A DNA stretch of 64,000 nucleotides from JANPBY01 sp963805505. GTDB lineage: Bacteria; Actinomycetota; Actinomycetes; DATJPE01. The position numbers and the translations under genes were made by a program. This document shows positions 16,981 through 25,565 of the stretch, in pieces; positions within the stretch are counted from its first letter, which is position 1; each line of letters opens with the position of its first letter. The notes beneath the pieces are model-generated. The model searched no databases. It was not told the DNA's origin and saw nothing but the letters and a program-made list of their open reading frames with translations. The stretch covers positions 620,001 to 684,000 of the forward strand of contig CAWDUP010000002.1 of NCBI GenBank assembly GCA_963805505.1, given 5' to 3'.

Positions 16981-18381
16981 ATGGCCTTTGATCCCCAGTC
17001 CTACGACGCCGCCCTCGACCGGGCTGCGGCCCACGCTCGAAGATGGCTGTCCACCGTCTCGCAGCGGCCCATCCCGCCCAGCGCCACCGCCGACGGCATC
17101 GCCAAGGAGCTCGGCGGCCCACTGCAGGACGCCCCCACCGATCCGGCTGAGGTCGTCGACCTGCTTGCGGACGTCGTCGAGCCGGGCCTGATGGCGATCG
17201 GGTCGGGACGCTTCTTCGGGTGGGTGATGGGTGGCACGTTGCCCGCCTCCCTGGCTGCTGACTGGATGGTCTCCGCCTGGGATCAGAACACCGGGATCCG
17301 CTACGCCACCCCCGGCACGGCGGCGGCAGAAGAGGCCGCAGGGCATTGGCTTCTCGACCTGCTCGGCCTGCCTTCGGGAAGCGACGTGGGCTTCACCACG
17401 GGGGCGACGATGGCCAACTTCGTCGGGTTGGCCGCCGCGCGCCAGGCGTTGCTCACCGATGCCGGTTGGGACCTCGACCGGCTGGGCCTGAACGGATCGC
17501 CGCCGGTGACCGTGCTCGTGGGAGAGCAGCGGCACGACAGCGTCGACATGGCGCTGCGCTACCTAGGCATGGGAGCGCCAACCGCAGTCCCCTCAGACGA
17601 TCAGGGTCGGATCCGCCTCGAGCCGCTCGCCGCCGCCATCGCCGAGTCTGACGGGCCGCTCCTGCTTGCGCTGCAGGCGGGCAATCTGCACTCAGGAGCG
17701 TTCGATCCTATTGGCGAGGCGGTTTCCCTGGCCCGGTCTTCGGGGCGGCCGACGTGGGTGCACGTGGACGGTGCCTTCGGGCTCTTTGCCGCGGCTTCAC
17801 CTCGTCTGCGAACGCTCGTTCCCGGTCTCGAGACCGCCGACTCGTGGTGCACCGATGCCCACAAGACGCTCAACGTGCCCTACGACTGCGGGATCGCCAT
17901 CGTGCGTCAGCCGGAGGCCGTACGGGCGGCGTTCTCGATGCACACCGCCTATCTCGTCATCGCCGACGAGCACGGGCCGGCCGACCCGCTGGCCATGGTC
18001 CCGGAGATGTCGCGTAGAGCCCGCGGAGTGCCGGTCTGGGCTGCGTTGAAATCGCTGGGTCGCGAGGGCGTGGCCCACCAGGTCGAGCAGCTGGTGGCCA
18101 ATGCCAAGGCGCTCGCAGCCGGGATCGCCACGGTCGACACGGCCGAGGTGCTCAACGACGTCGACTTCACCCAGGTGAGCGTTGCGTTCGGCTCCGACGA
18201 ACGGACGAAGGACGTGACGCAGCGGTTGCTCGCCGACGGGACCGCGTGGATGTCGGGCTCGCGGTGGAACGGCCGCGCCGTCTTGCGGGTGTCGGTGAGC
18301 AACTGGTCCACCGACGAGGACGACGTGGCTCGTTCGGTGGACGCGGTGCGGCGGGCAGCAGCGGCCAGCCAGACGCCCTGA
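16981..18381 (+). CDS. PLP-dependent decarboxylase (group II / aspartate decarboxylase-like)
   Basis: 466 aa from ATG 16981. It carries the fold-type I PLP features of group II amino-acid decarboxylases: GFTTGATMANF, HVDGAFGLFA (Asp binding the PLP ring nitrogen) and the Schiff-base Lys in DAHKTLN. Closest to the pyridoxal-dependent decarboxylases that act on aromatic amino acids or glutamate; the substrate cannot be fixed from sequence alone. Cytoplasmic. It ends just before the long inverted repeat at 18398-18494. Confidence 0.88.
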   Translation: MAFDPQSYDAALDRAAAHARRWLSTVSQRPIPPSATADGIAKELGGPLQDAPTDPAEVVDLLADVVEPGLMAIGSGRFFGWVMGGTLPASLAADWMVSAWDQNTGIRYATPGTAAAEEAAGHWLLDLLGLPSGSDVGFTTGATMANFVGLAAARQALLTDAGWDLDRLGLNGSPPVTVLVGEQRHDSVDMALRYLGMGAPTAVPSDDQGRIRLEPLAAAIAESDGPLLLALQAGNLHSGAFDPIGEAVSLARSSGRPTWVHVDGAFGLFAAASPRLRTLVPGLETADSWCTDAHKTLNVPYDCGIAIVRQPEAVRAAFSMHTAYLVIADEHGPADPLAMVPEMSRRARGVPVWAALKSLGREGVAHQVEQLVANAKALAAGIATVDTAEVLNDVDFTQVSVAFGSDERTKDVTQRLLADGTAWMSGSRWNGRAVLRVSVSNWSTDEDDVARSVDAVRRAAAASQTP

Positions 18382-18397
18382 CCCGGCCCCGCCAAGC

Positions 18398-18494
18398 CGC
18401 GCTTCACCCAGTGGAGTGTCCCTAGCCGCGCGCGAAATGTCCGGTTGATGGCATTTCTCCCGCCCCGGAAGGGCGCTCCACTGGGTGAAGCGCG
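18398..18494. repeat. 19-bp perfect inverted repeat around 59 nt; probable bidirectional terminator
   Basis: Arms 18398-18416 and 18476-18494 are exact reverse complements (CGCGCTTCACCCAGTGGAG). Inside are smaller nested repeats GAAATG/CATTTC and CGCCC/GGGCG. It fills the space between two convergent stop codons, so a bidirectional terminator is the simplest reading. The long arms and structured interior would also fit a small palindromic mobile repeat. Confidence 0.7.
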
Positions 18495-19289
18495 TCAGGG
18501 GGTTGGTGGAGTGGCCCAGGTGGGGGGTCGACGGGCCAGGAAGGCGGCCATGCCTTCGGCCGCCTCCTCGGAGGAGAACAGCTCGCTGGACAGAGCGCTC
18601 GTCCAGGCGAAGCCTTCCTGAAGCGAGAGCGTCGGGACCGTGCGCAGCAGTTCCTTCGTCCGAGCCAGCGCCTGTGGGCCGCCGAGCAGCAGGGCCTCCA
18701 CGTAGGTCGCCACTGCCGCATCGAGGTCGGCCTCGGGAACCACCCGGTGGACGAGCCCGGCCTCGCGGGCTCGCTGCGCGGAGACCCGCTCGCCGGTGAG
18801 GAACAGCTCGGAGGCGAGCGCTGGCGGCATCCGCCGCATGCAGACCGTCGAGATCACTGCCGGCGCCACACCGACGCGCACCTCGGAGAAGGCGAACCGC
18901 GCCGAATCCACCGCCACCGCGAGGTCGCTGGCTGCCACAAGACCGTTGCCGCCCCCAGCCACATGTCCCTGGATGCGGGCAACCACAGGTTTCGGCGCCT
19001 CGATCAACTGGGTCAGCAGCGCCGCCAGTCGGGCCGGCGCGTCGCTCGCGAAGGACCCCTCGCTTCCAGAGGTTGCGCCACGTAGGTCGGCCCCGGCACA
19101 GAAGGTCGACCCCTGCGCAGTGAGCACCACCACTCGCACGTCATCGTCGGCCATCGCCTGCTCGAAGGCTCCACCCAGCTCCGAGAGCACTGCGGAGGTC
19201 AGGACGTTGCGAGCCTCGTGATCATCCAGCGTGATGGTGGCCACCCGCTCGGAGACGGCGAAGGTCACCGGGGCGTCGCCTGGGCTCAT
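18495..19289 (-). CDS. Enoyl-CoA hydratase/isomerase family protein
   Basis: 264 aa. Crotonase-fold markers are FCAGADL (oxyanion hole) and HVAGGGNGLVAASDLAVA followed by FSEVRVGVAP. The second catalytic Glu region (SEVRVG) is kept, but the first Glu position in the GGG-x segment is Asn (GGGN), so it may have an isomerase or other crotonase activity rather than plain hydratase. Acts on acyl-CoA in the cytoplasm. Divergent from the K+ channel gene. Confidence 0.88.
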   Translation of the reverse strand: MSPGDAPVTFAVSERVATITLDDHEARNVLTSAVLSELGGAFEQAMADDDVRVVVLTAQGSTFCAGADLRGATSGSEGSFASDAPARLAALLTQLIEAPKPVVARIQGHVAGGGNGLVAASDLAVAVDSARFAFSEVRVGVAPAVISTVCMRRMPPALASELFLTGERVSAQRAREAGLVHRVVPEADLDAAVATYVEALLLGGPQALARTKELLRTVPTLSLQEGFAWTSALSSELFSSEEAAEGMAAFLARRPPTWATPPTP

Positions 19290-19360
19290 GACTGAGGCCT
19301 CCGCTCGAAGGTGGCGTGGGGTGTCAGACTCGCACCAGTCGGGAGCCTAGGCTGCCGGAC

Positions 19361-20383
19361 GTGTCCGACACGACCGGCGTACGGCTGCCGGGGACGACCG
19401 CGTCCCCGATCCGGATCATCGTCCAGCGGCTGCTCATCGCGGTCGCGATCCTGATCCTCGTAGCCATCGTCGTCTATGCCGATCATCACGGCTACACCGA
19501 CAGCGCCGACGGCAAGGTGTCCCCCTTGGACGCGCTGTACTACTCGACAGTCACCCTGTCGACCACTGGCTACGGGGACATCACCCCGGTGAGCGACTCG
19601 GCCCGGCTGATCAACATCCTTGTCGTCACGCCGCTTCGCATCCTGTTCCTCATCGTGCTCGTCGGGACGACGATCGAGGCCTTGACGACCCAATCCCGCA
19701 TGGAAAGTCGCGCCCGGCGTTGGAGGGATCACGTGCAGGACCACACGGTCATCCTCGGTTTCGGAACGAAGGGTCGTGCTGCTGCGCAGTCGCTGCTCGA
19801 CCACGGCGTGCCAGGGCGCCAGCTCGCGGTCATCGATCCCGACCCGCTGTCGGTCGCCGAGGCCAACCGGATGGGTCTGGTCGCCGTCCAAGGGGATGCC
19901 ACTCGCTCGGGCGTGCTGCAACGCGCCCATCTGCCGTCGGCCCGTACGGTCGTGGTGGCCACAGACCGGGACGACACGTCGGTCCTCGCCACGTTGACCG
20001 CCAGGCGCCTGAATGCGCGCGCGAGAATCGTGGCCACCGCACGGGAGTCGGAGAACGGACCGCTGCTCGAACAAAGCGGCGCCGACTCGGTGATCACCTC
20101 GTCCTCGGCGGCCGGCCAGCTGCTCGGTCTGGCTGCGACGTCTCCGGTGGCCGGGGCTTTGGCCAGTGACCTGCTGGTGCCTGGAGCGGGACTCGAGATC
20201 GCCGAGCGGGAGATCACACCGGCCGAGCTAGGCACGCGACCAGAAGATTGCGACGACCTGGTCCTCGCTGTGATCCGCGGAGACGCCGTTCACCGCTTCG
20301 ACGAGGGAACGGTGCGCCTGTTCAATCCACATGACCGGGTGGTCGTGGTGCGACGAGCAAAGGACCAGTCGGCTATCGACTAG
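19361..20383 (+). CDS. Two-TM potassium channel with RCK/TrkA-N domain
   Basis: About 340 aa from GTG 19361; GTG at 19316 with AAGG upstream is possible. Layout: TM1 (about 20-39), a pore loop with the K+ selectivity filter TTGYGD (68-73), TM2 (about 87-105), then a cytoplasmic RCK domain starting TVILGFGTKGRAA (dinucleotide-binding GxGxxG). This is the MthK/KtrC-like ligand-gated K+ channel design; homotetramer in the membrane. Its last 11 nt overlap the 3' end of the LuxR-family gene. Confidence 0.92.
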   Translation: MSDTTGVRLPGTTASPIRIIVQRLLIAVAILILVAIVVYADHHGYTDSADGKVSPLDALYYSTVTLSTTGYGDITPVSDSARLINILVVTPLRILFLIVLVGTTIEALTTQSRMESRARRWRDHVQDHTVILGFGTKGRAAAQSLLDHGVPGRQLAVIDPDPLSVAEANRMGLVAVQGDATRSGVLQRAHLPSARTVVVATDRDDTSVLATLTARRLNARARIVATARESENGPLLEQSGADSVITSSSAAGQLLGLAATSPVAGALASDLLVPGAGLEIAEREITPAELGTRPEDCDDLVLAVIRGDAVHRFDEGTVRLFNPHDRVVVVRRAKDQSAID

Positions 20384-23300
20384 CGCGATGCGCGAGCGCT
20401 GCCGCCTCGAGCCGGCTGCTGACCCCCAGCTTGGCCAGGATGTGTGAGACGTGAACGCTGGCCGTCTTGTCGCTGATGAACAGCTGCTCGGCGATGCGCC
20501 GGTTGCTGGCCCCCGAGGACAGCAGGCCCAGCACTTCACGTTCTCGGGTGGACAAGCTGTCCAGCGACAACACATCGGACCGCTCCACGCCGCGCGATTG
20601 CGGCGGAACGCGCGGCCCTGTGGCCGCTTGCCGCTCAGCGCTGGCGGTGGGCGGACCTACCGGCCCCACCACCTGGAGACCGGCGCGTCGCGACAGGTCT
20701 ACTGCACGCTCCCGCAGTGAGCCGGCCCCGAGCAGGTCGGCAGTCGCCAGCGCGTCGTGGACCAGCTTTGCGGCCTGACTCCGGGCTCCTCGACGCGCGA
20801 CCAGCCCGGCCGCCTGGTGCAGCAGGGCGTCGGCCCGCCACCAAGGGAAGCCAAGCGACGACCAGGCGGTCACCGCCTCGGCCCAGGCATCGGGGTCCTC
20901 GCGCCCATGCGCGCGGGCCAGCTCCGCACGACCCGTCGCCAGCTCCGCCTCGGCCACCGATGCCCTGGGTGCTCCGGCCTCGCCGCGCGCCAGGAGATCG
21001 GCCAGTCGCTCGATCCGCGCCGGGTCAGTCGCTCGACCAGCTCGCGCGGCCGACGACTCGACCGCCAGTGCCGCCCGAGCGAAGCCGAGGACAGCGACCC
21101 ACGTGTCGGCCTGCTGCACGGCGCCCAGACCCTCGTCGACGAACCCGCGGGCTCGATCGAACAGCCCTTGGTCGGCAGCGATCTCGGCTAGCCGTGCCAA
21201 TGAGGCTGCGTCGTAGGAACGAAGTCCCAGCCGCCCCCAGTGATCGAGTACGGCGCCGTACGCGCGCGCAGCACGATCAAGGTCGCCGCGCCGCAGGGCC
21301 AGCTCGCCGTTGACCGACCTGAGCAACGCTGCCTCGACCGACGCCACTTCAGCGGCAGGGTCGTCGCGACCACCGGGATCGGCCTCGCTCAGCGCATCGT
21401 CGAGCCCGTCCCACCGCCCGACCGCAAGATCCATCTCCAGCCACGCAGCGCGCAGTCGCACAGCCACGTCTCGCGGGCCGCCACCCTCGCGCATCGCCAG
21501 GGCAGCGCGCTCGGCCGAGGCGCGACCGACCAACGGCGTCCCGCTGTGGAACTGCGCCCACGCAAGAGTCAGGGCGGCTCGCGCGGCGTCGTAGGGGCGA
21601 TGGGCTGCCTCGAGAGCCGGGACTGCGAAGGCCAGGGCCTGGAGACCTTCGTCGAAGGCCCCGAGATAGCACAGCGATGCACCGAGCGTCGCCGAGGCGA
21701 GCGCTTCCTCGGCCTCGGCATGTACGGCGGTCGCGATGTCGCGGGCGCGCCGCGACAACGGTTCGGCCAGGGCGTTGTGGTCCAGCACGAGCTCACGGCG
21801 CGCTTGTGCTGCCAAGGCCGCGGCCAGCTCGGGTGAGGGACCTAGCGCCTCGGCTGCTCGCACAGCCGCGTCGAAGCAGGCCTGCACCTCCCGGTCCTCC
21901 AACAGCCCTTCGCCGTGCACCGCCATCAGCCTGTGCAGCCGAGCCGCACACGCCGGGTCCGCGACCGATCCAGTTCCGAGATCCGCCGGCTGGGCCGCGA
22001 TGAGCCGAATCCCGGCTTCGGCCGACCGGGTGGCCGCCTCGGAGTCGCCCGCCGCCGCGTATTGCTCGGCGAGGCGCTCGAGCAGCTCCATGCGAGAGGG
22101 CCGCTCGCCCTCGCCGTTGCCCGGAGAGTCCCGGGCTGAACCTGGGAATGCCGTCAATTGCTCGTCGAGCTCAACGGCCCGCGCGTAGTGCCCGGCCGCC
22201 ACCTCCGGCGCCACCAGCGCGCTGGCCTCGCCGGCGCGCACCGCCGCCGGAAGCGCCAGATCCGGCCGACCCGCCTCGCTCCAGTGGCGGGGAAGAGCGC
22301 CGAGCATCGCCCGCCGACGAACCGGGCCGGCCTGGTCGAGCCTGGACTCGATGGCCGCGGCACACGCCGCGTGCAGCCGACTTCGTTCGACGGGGAGCAT
22401 GCCGTCAGCCACCGCGTCACCGAACAGCAGGTGGGCGAAGGAGTAGCTGGCCTCGCCCCCGCCAGACGGGGATGCGTTGTCGGTGACCAGACCGGCGCCC
22501 ACGAGCTCATGCAGCGCCGCGATCAGCGACCCATCATCGAGGCCGGCGAGCTCGGCCAGCACGTCGTGCGGGGCGGCCGGGCCGTGGATCGCCAGGGCGC
22601 GGGCCAGCGCGAGCGCATCCGGCGTGAGCCCGGACAGCCGTACGCCCAAGACCTCGGCGGCCGGCACTGTGCCGCGCCCGGTGGCCCGCACGGCGATGAG
22701 CTCCTCGAGGAAGAAGGGATTCCCCTCGCCCTTCGCCACCACGTCGGCAGCGGAGTCGGGATCGAGGCGCAGCGAGCTGGCGGCTGCGAGTCTCCGCACC
22801 AGCACGGCGGCATCGTCGTCGGTGAGTGGCGCCAGGGCGATCGCGGTCGCCTGCCGTTGCAGCATGACCAGTGCTTCCGCCCACCTTCGCGCGGAGCCCG
22901 GCTGCCGGCCATCTCCTTCTGGTCGCCCGGTCACCACGACGGCCAGTCCCGGTGGAGGACGGTGGGCGATGCGTTGCAGCACAGCCATCGTTGGCGCGTC
23001 GGCCAGATGAAGGTTCTCGAGGACGATGACGATCGGGCGAACGGTGGCCAACCTGGCGAGATACCAGGGCAGCAGGTCTGCGGCGCGACCCGCCGCGCCC
23101 GGCCCCGCGCCCGGATCGAGGTCGGGCACAAGCACAGCAAGATCAGCGAGCGCCGGCCCGGCCTCGCGTGCGGCGACCTCGATGCCGTACTGGTCGACGG
23201 CGTGCCGCAGCGCGTCGGCCCAGGGCAGGAGCGGAGTCTCGGCCGTGTCCGGCAGGGCAGCTGCGCGGCAGACCACGACGTCGCTGCCGTCAGGGCCGCT

Positions 23301-23471
23301 TGGCCGGCTCGGGCCGAATACACCGGCCACGAGGCTCGACTTGCCCAATCCGGCTTCGCCGACCACGAGCGCGACAGCGGGTCCTTCTCCGATGAGTGCC
23401 GCTTCGACCGCCGCCTGCAGACGGCGGGACTCCTGAGCCCGACCCACCAGGTCTGCGCTGCGCCCAGCCAC
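20373..23471 (-). CDS. LuxR-family regulator with N-terminal ATPase (LAL/MalT-like)
   Basis: 1032 aa from GTG 23471, GGAGGT 8 nt upstream. Domains: AAA+/STAND-type ATPase with Walker A GEAGLGKSS (38-46) and a VLENLHLADAP Walker B-like segment, then a long helical repeat (TPR-like) region, then a C-terminal LuxR HTH (about 968-1025: LSTREREVLGLL...IAEQLFISDKTASVHVSHILAKLG). LAL regulators activate catabolic or secondary-metabolite genes after binding ATP and a ligand. No target operon is obvious beside it. Convergent with the K+ channel. Confidence 0.9.
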   Translation of the reverse strand: MAGRSADLVGRAQESRRLQAAVEAALIGEGPAVALVVGEAGLGKSSLVAGVFGPSRPSGPDGSDVVVCRAAALPDTAETPLLPWADALRHAVDQYGIEVAAREAGPALADLAVLVPDLDPGAGPGAAGRAADLLPWYLARLATVRPIVIVLENLHLADAPTMAVLQRIAHRPPPGLAVVVTGRPEGDGRQPGSARRWAEALVMLQRQATAIALAPLTDDDAAVLVRRLAAASSLRLDPDSAADVVAKGEGNPFFLEELIAVRATGRGTVPAAEVLGVRLSGLTPDALALARALAIHGPAAPHDVLAELAGLDDGSLIAALHELVGAGLVTDNASPSGGGEASYSFAHLLFGDAVADGMLPVERSRLHAACAAAIESRLDQAGPVRRRAMLGALPRHWSEAGRPDLALPAAVRAGEASALVAPEVAAGHYARAVELDEQLTAFPGSARDSPGNGEGERPSRMELLERLAEQYAAAGDSEAATRSAEAGIRLIAAQPADLGTGSVADPACAARLHRLMAVHGEGLLEDREVQACFDAAVRAAEALGPSPELAAALAAQARRELVLDHNALAEPLSRRARDIATAVHAEAEEALASATLGASLCYLGAFDEGLQALAFAVPALEAAHRPYDAARAALTLAWAQFHSGTPLVGRASAERAALAMREGGGPRDVAVRLRAAWLEMDLAVGRWDGLDDALSEADPGGRDDPAAEVASVEAALLRSVNGELALRRGDLDRAARAYGAVLDHWGRLGLRSYDAASLARLAEIAADQGLFDRARGFVDEGLGAVQQADTWVAVLGFARAALAVESSAARAGRATDPARIERLADLLARGEAGAPRASVAEAELATGRAELARAHGREDPDAWAEAVTAWSSLGFPWWRADALLHQAAGLVARRGARSQAAKLVHDALATADLLGAGSLRERAVDLSRRAGLQVVGPVGPPTASAERQAATGPRVPPQSRGVERSDVLSLDSLSTREREVLGLLSSGASNRRIAEQLFISDKTASVHVSHILAKLGVSSRLEAAALAHRASR

Positions 23472-23595
23472 GGTGGTCCACCTCCGGTCCCTCGGCGGGC
23501 CGCGAGGGGATCGCGGAACCCGTCAGAGTCACGGTAAGGGGAACCGGTGACGGACGGTAGCGGGGGCGTGGCGGGATTGCTCCTCGAACGTCCGC

Positions 23596-23868
23596 TCAGG
23601 GCAGGTGCGGGCCGCGTTGAGCAGGAACGATGGCCGAGATCGTGCGGGCCAGGGCGGCTCGGCGTCGGGCGGCCAACCGGGCCCGCTCTCGTTGCACGTA
23701 GGCGCGGCGTACGGCGCGCTCCCCCGTGGTGAGCGCGCTGTACGGCCGAGGCAACCCAGACAGGGTCACCATCGTGGGAGTGCTGCTGCTTGCGGCAGTA
23801 CTGCTCGCGGCACTGCTGCTGGCGACACTCCCCTTGCGGGGGCTGCTGGAACTGGCGAGCTGAGGCAT
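23596..23868 (-). CDS. Small Ser-rich, basic protein, unknown
   Basis: 90 aa from ATG 23868 with GGAG 5 nt upstream. The N-terminal third is a low-complexity Ser/Ala/Thr run; the C-terminal half is Arg/Ala-rich and probably helical (VRRAYVQRERARLAARRRAAL). No family recognised. The good ribosome site and the switch from Ser-rich to basic helix support real coding. It could bind nucleic acid or be a small regulatory protein; this is speculative. Confidence 0.55.
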   Translation of the reverse strand: MPQLASSSSPRKGSVASSSAASSTAASSSTPTMVTLSGLPRPYSALTTGERAVRRAYVQRERARLAARRRAALARTISAIVPAQRGPHLP

Positions 23869-23952
23869 CGGAACTCCTGGGCGTGGAGGAGGAACTCCTC
23901 GACCATGGCCGTTCTCGCCCGACCGGGCATCGGGCAAACCCCTTATCCGCCC

Positions 23953-24001
23953 CGGTCCGGCCCCTCAGATCCGATCGGTCCGGTCCGGCCTCTCAGATCC
24001 G
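23953..24001. repeat. 28-nt-period direct repeat (two 21-bp copies)
   Basis: CGGTCCGGCCCCTCAGATCCG at 23953-23973 recurs at 23981-24001 with one mismatch. It sits in the divergent space between the small Ser-rich protein and the quinone oxidoreductase, so it may be an operator pair or a slipped duplication. Confidence 0.5.
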
Positions 24002-24048
24002 GCCCCTGAGGGCACGAACCCCGAGGCTCGCGTGACAAGGTGAACTCC

Positions 24049-25026
24049 ATGCGCGCGATGGTCATCAGCCAGCCAGGTGGACCTGAGGTCCTGAGCTGGG
24101 CCGAGGTCCCCGACCCCGAGCCCGGGCCGCACGACGTGGTGGTGGACGTCACGGCCACGGCGGTCAACCGAGCCGACCTGCTGCAGCGACAGGGCCACTA
24201 CAACCCGCCGCCCGGCGCTCCGGCCTGGCCCGGCCTGGAGTGCAGCGGGCGGATCGCCGCCGTGGGGGCCGACGTGGAGGGCTGGCACGCAGGGGAGGCG
24301 GTGTGCGCACTGCTGTCTGGCGGCGGCTACGCCGAGCAGGTGGTCGTCCCAGCGGGGCAGCTGATGCCGGTGCCGCCAGGGGTGGACCTCGTCGACGCCG
24401 CAGCCTTGCCGGAGGTCGTCTGCACCGTGTGGTCGAACGTGTTCATGCTGGCCGCGCTGCAACCTGTGGAGACGTTGCTGGTCCATGGGGGCGGGTCCGG
24501 GATCGGCACGATGGCGATCCAGCTGGCCACAGCCATGGGTGCGACCGTCGCGGTGACAGCGGGCAGCGCCGAGAAGCTCGCTCGATGCGCTGAGCTGGGG
24601 GCGTCGGTCCTGATCAACTACCACGAGCAGGACTTCGTCGAGAGCGTGCGTGACGCGACCGACGGTCGCGGGGCGGACGTCATCCTGGACAACATGGGGG
24701 CCAGCTATCTGTCCCGCAACGTCGATGCCCTGGCGGTCAACGGTCGGCTCGTGGTGATCGGCCTGCAAGGCGGCGCGCGGGCCGAGCTTGACCTCGGCCG
24801 ACTGCTCGGCAAGCGGGCCGCCGTACTCGCCACAGCGCTGCGCGCGCGCCCGGCCTCGGAGAAGGCAGCGATCGTGGCGTCAGCCGTCGCCAACGTCTGG
24901 CCCCTCGTCGAGACCGGCCGTGTCGTCCCGGTGGTCGATCGGCGACTGCCACTCACCGAGGCGGCCAGAGGCCATCGGGTGCTGGAGCTGGGCGAGGCCG
25001 TCGGCAAGGTCCTGCTCGTGACCTGA
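24049..25026 (+). CDS. Zinc-independent quinone oxidoreductase (PIG3-like MDR)
   Basis: 325 aa from ATG 24049, AAGG 8 nt upstream. Medium-chain dehydrogenase/reductase fold: N-terminal catalytic domain with NRADLLQRQGHYNPPPGA and the Rossmann motif GGGSGIGTMAIQLA. The NRAD-LQRxGxYxPPPGA segment is typical of the TP53I3/PIG3 quinone reductase branch, which lacks catalytic zinc and uses NADPH. Cytoplasmic. Starts after the direct repeat region; a stand-alone gene. Confidence 0.9.
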   Translation: MRAMVISQPGGPEVLSWAEVPDPEPGPHDVVVDVTATAVNRADLLQRQGHYNPPPGAPAWPGLECSGRIAAVGADVEGWHAGEAVCALLSGGGYAEQVVVPAGQLMPVPPGVDLVDAAALPEVVCTVWSNVFMLAALQPVETLLVHGGGSGIGTMAIQLATAMGATVAVTAGSAEKLARCAELGASVLINYHEQDFVESVRDATDGRGADVILDNMGASYLSRNVDALAVNGRLVVIGLQGGARAELDLGRLLGKRAAVLATALRARPASEKAAIVASAVANVWPLVETGRVVPVVDRRLPLTEAARGHRVLELGEAVGKVLLVT

Positions 25027-25148
25027 TCCCGGCTCGTCCCGAGGGTGCCGGAGGTGTCGGAGAGCCCCGACAAGATTGAGGCCCGGGCCGTGGCCGGGTA
25101 AGGCGTCTTCCCGATGCCTCAGGGCGCTCGGGCCGGCACGGTTACCGC

Positions 25149-25565
25149 ATGCCTGACATCAACGTTTCCCCTGTCTCAGCTGTCTCCTCGATCCTTCCCG
25201 AGCTCGTCCGCTCACCCCGTCTCCCGACGCCCCTTCTCCTCGCCGGGATCGCCGTGGTTCTCGCCGGGCTGGACATGGCCGGGGCGTTAGCGGCCAAGGC
25301 CTGGGCCGAGCACCGATCGACGCTGTGGTTCGTCGTGGGTCTGGCTCTGTTCGGCCTGTTGTTCTGGGTGTACGGCTCCGCGCTGCGCTTCGCCGAGCTG
25401 GCGGAGGTCACCGTGGCGTGGATCGTCCTCCTGCAGGTCGCCCTGCTCATGATCGACCGCTTCTACTACGGCGTCGACGTGGCCGCTTCGAAGTGGCTCG
25501 CCGTCGCCATCATCTTGAGCCTCGAGGCATTCATCATCTTGGTCCCGGACACGGCGGTGGCCTGA
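25149..25565 (+). CDS. Four-helix small membrane protein, unknown
   Basis: 138 aa. Four hydrophobic helices at about 28-47, 59-76, 83-101 and 113-132, with few charged residues, some of them acidic inside helices (FAELAEVT, MIDRFYY). The size and layout recall small multidrug-resistance/DMT half-transporters, but no signature is clear, so no family call is made. Its TGA overlaps the ATG of the decarboxylase-like gene by 1 nt, so the two are almost certainly co-translated. Role as a partner for substrate or product transport is inferred. Confidence 0.7.
   Translation: MPDINVSPVSAVSSILPELVRSPRLPTPLLLAGIAVVLAGLDMAGALAAKAWAEHRSTLWFVVGLALFGLLFWVYGSALRFAELAEVTVAWIVLLQVALLMIDRFYYGVDVAASKWLAVAIILSLEAFIILVPDTAVA

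Noticed and set aside
22158..23537. 459-aa plus-strand frame across the LuxR regulator
   Set aside because: High-GC antisense shadow of the ATPase domain, no start signal.
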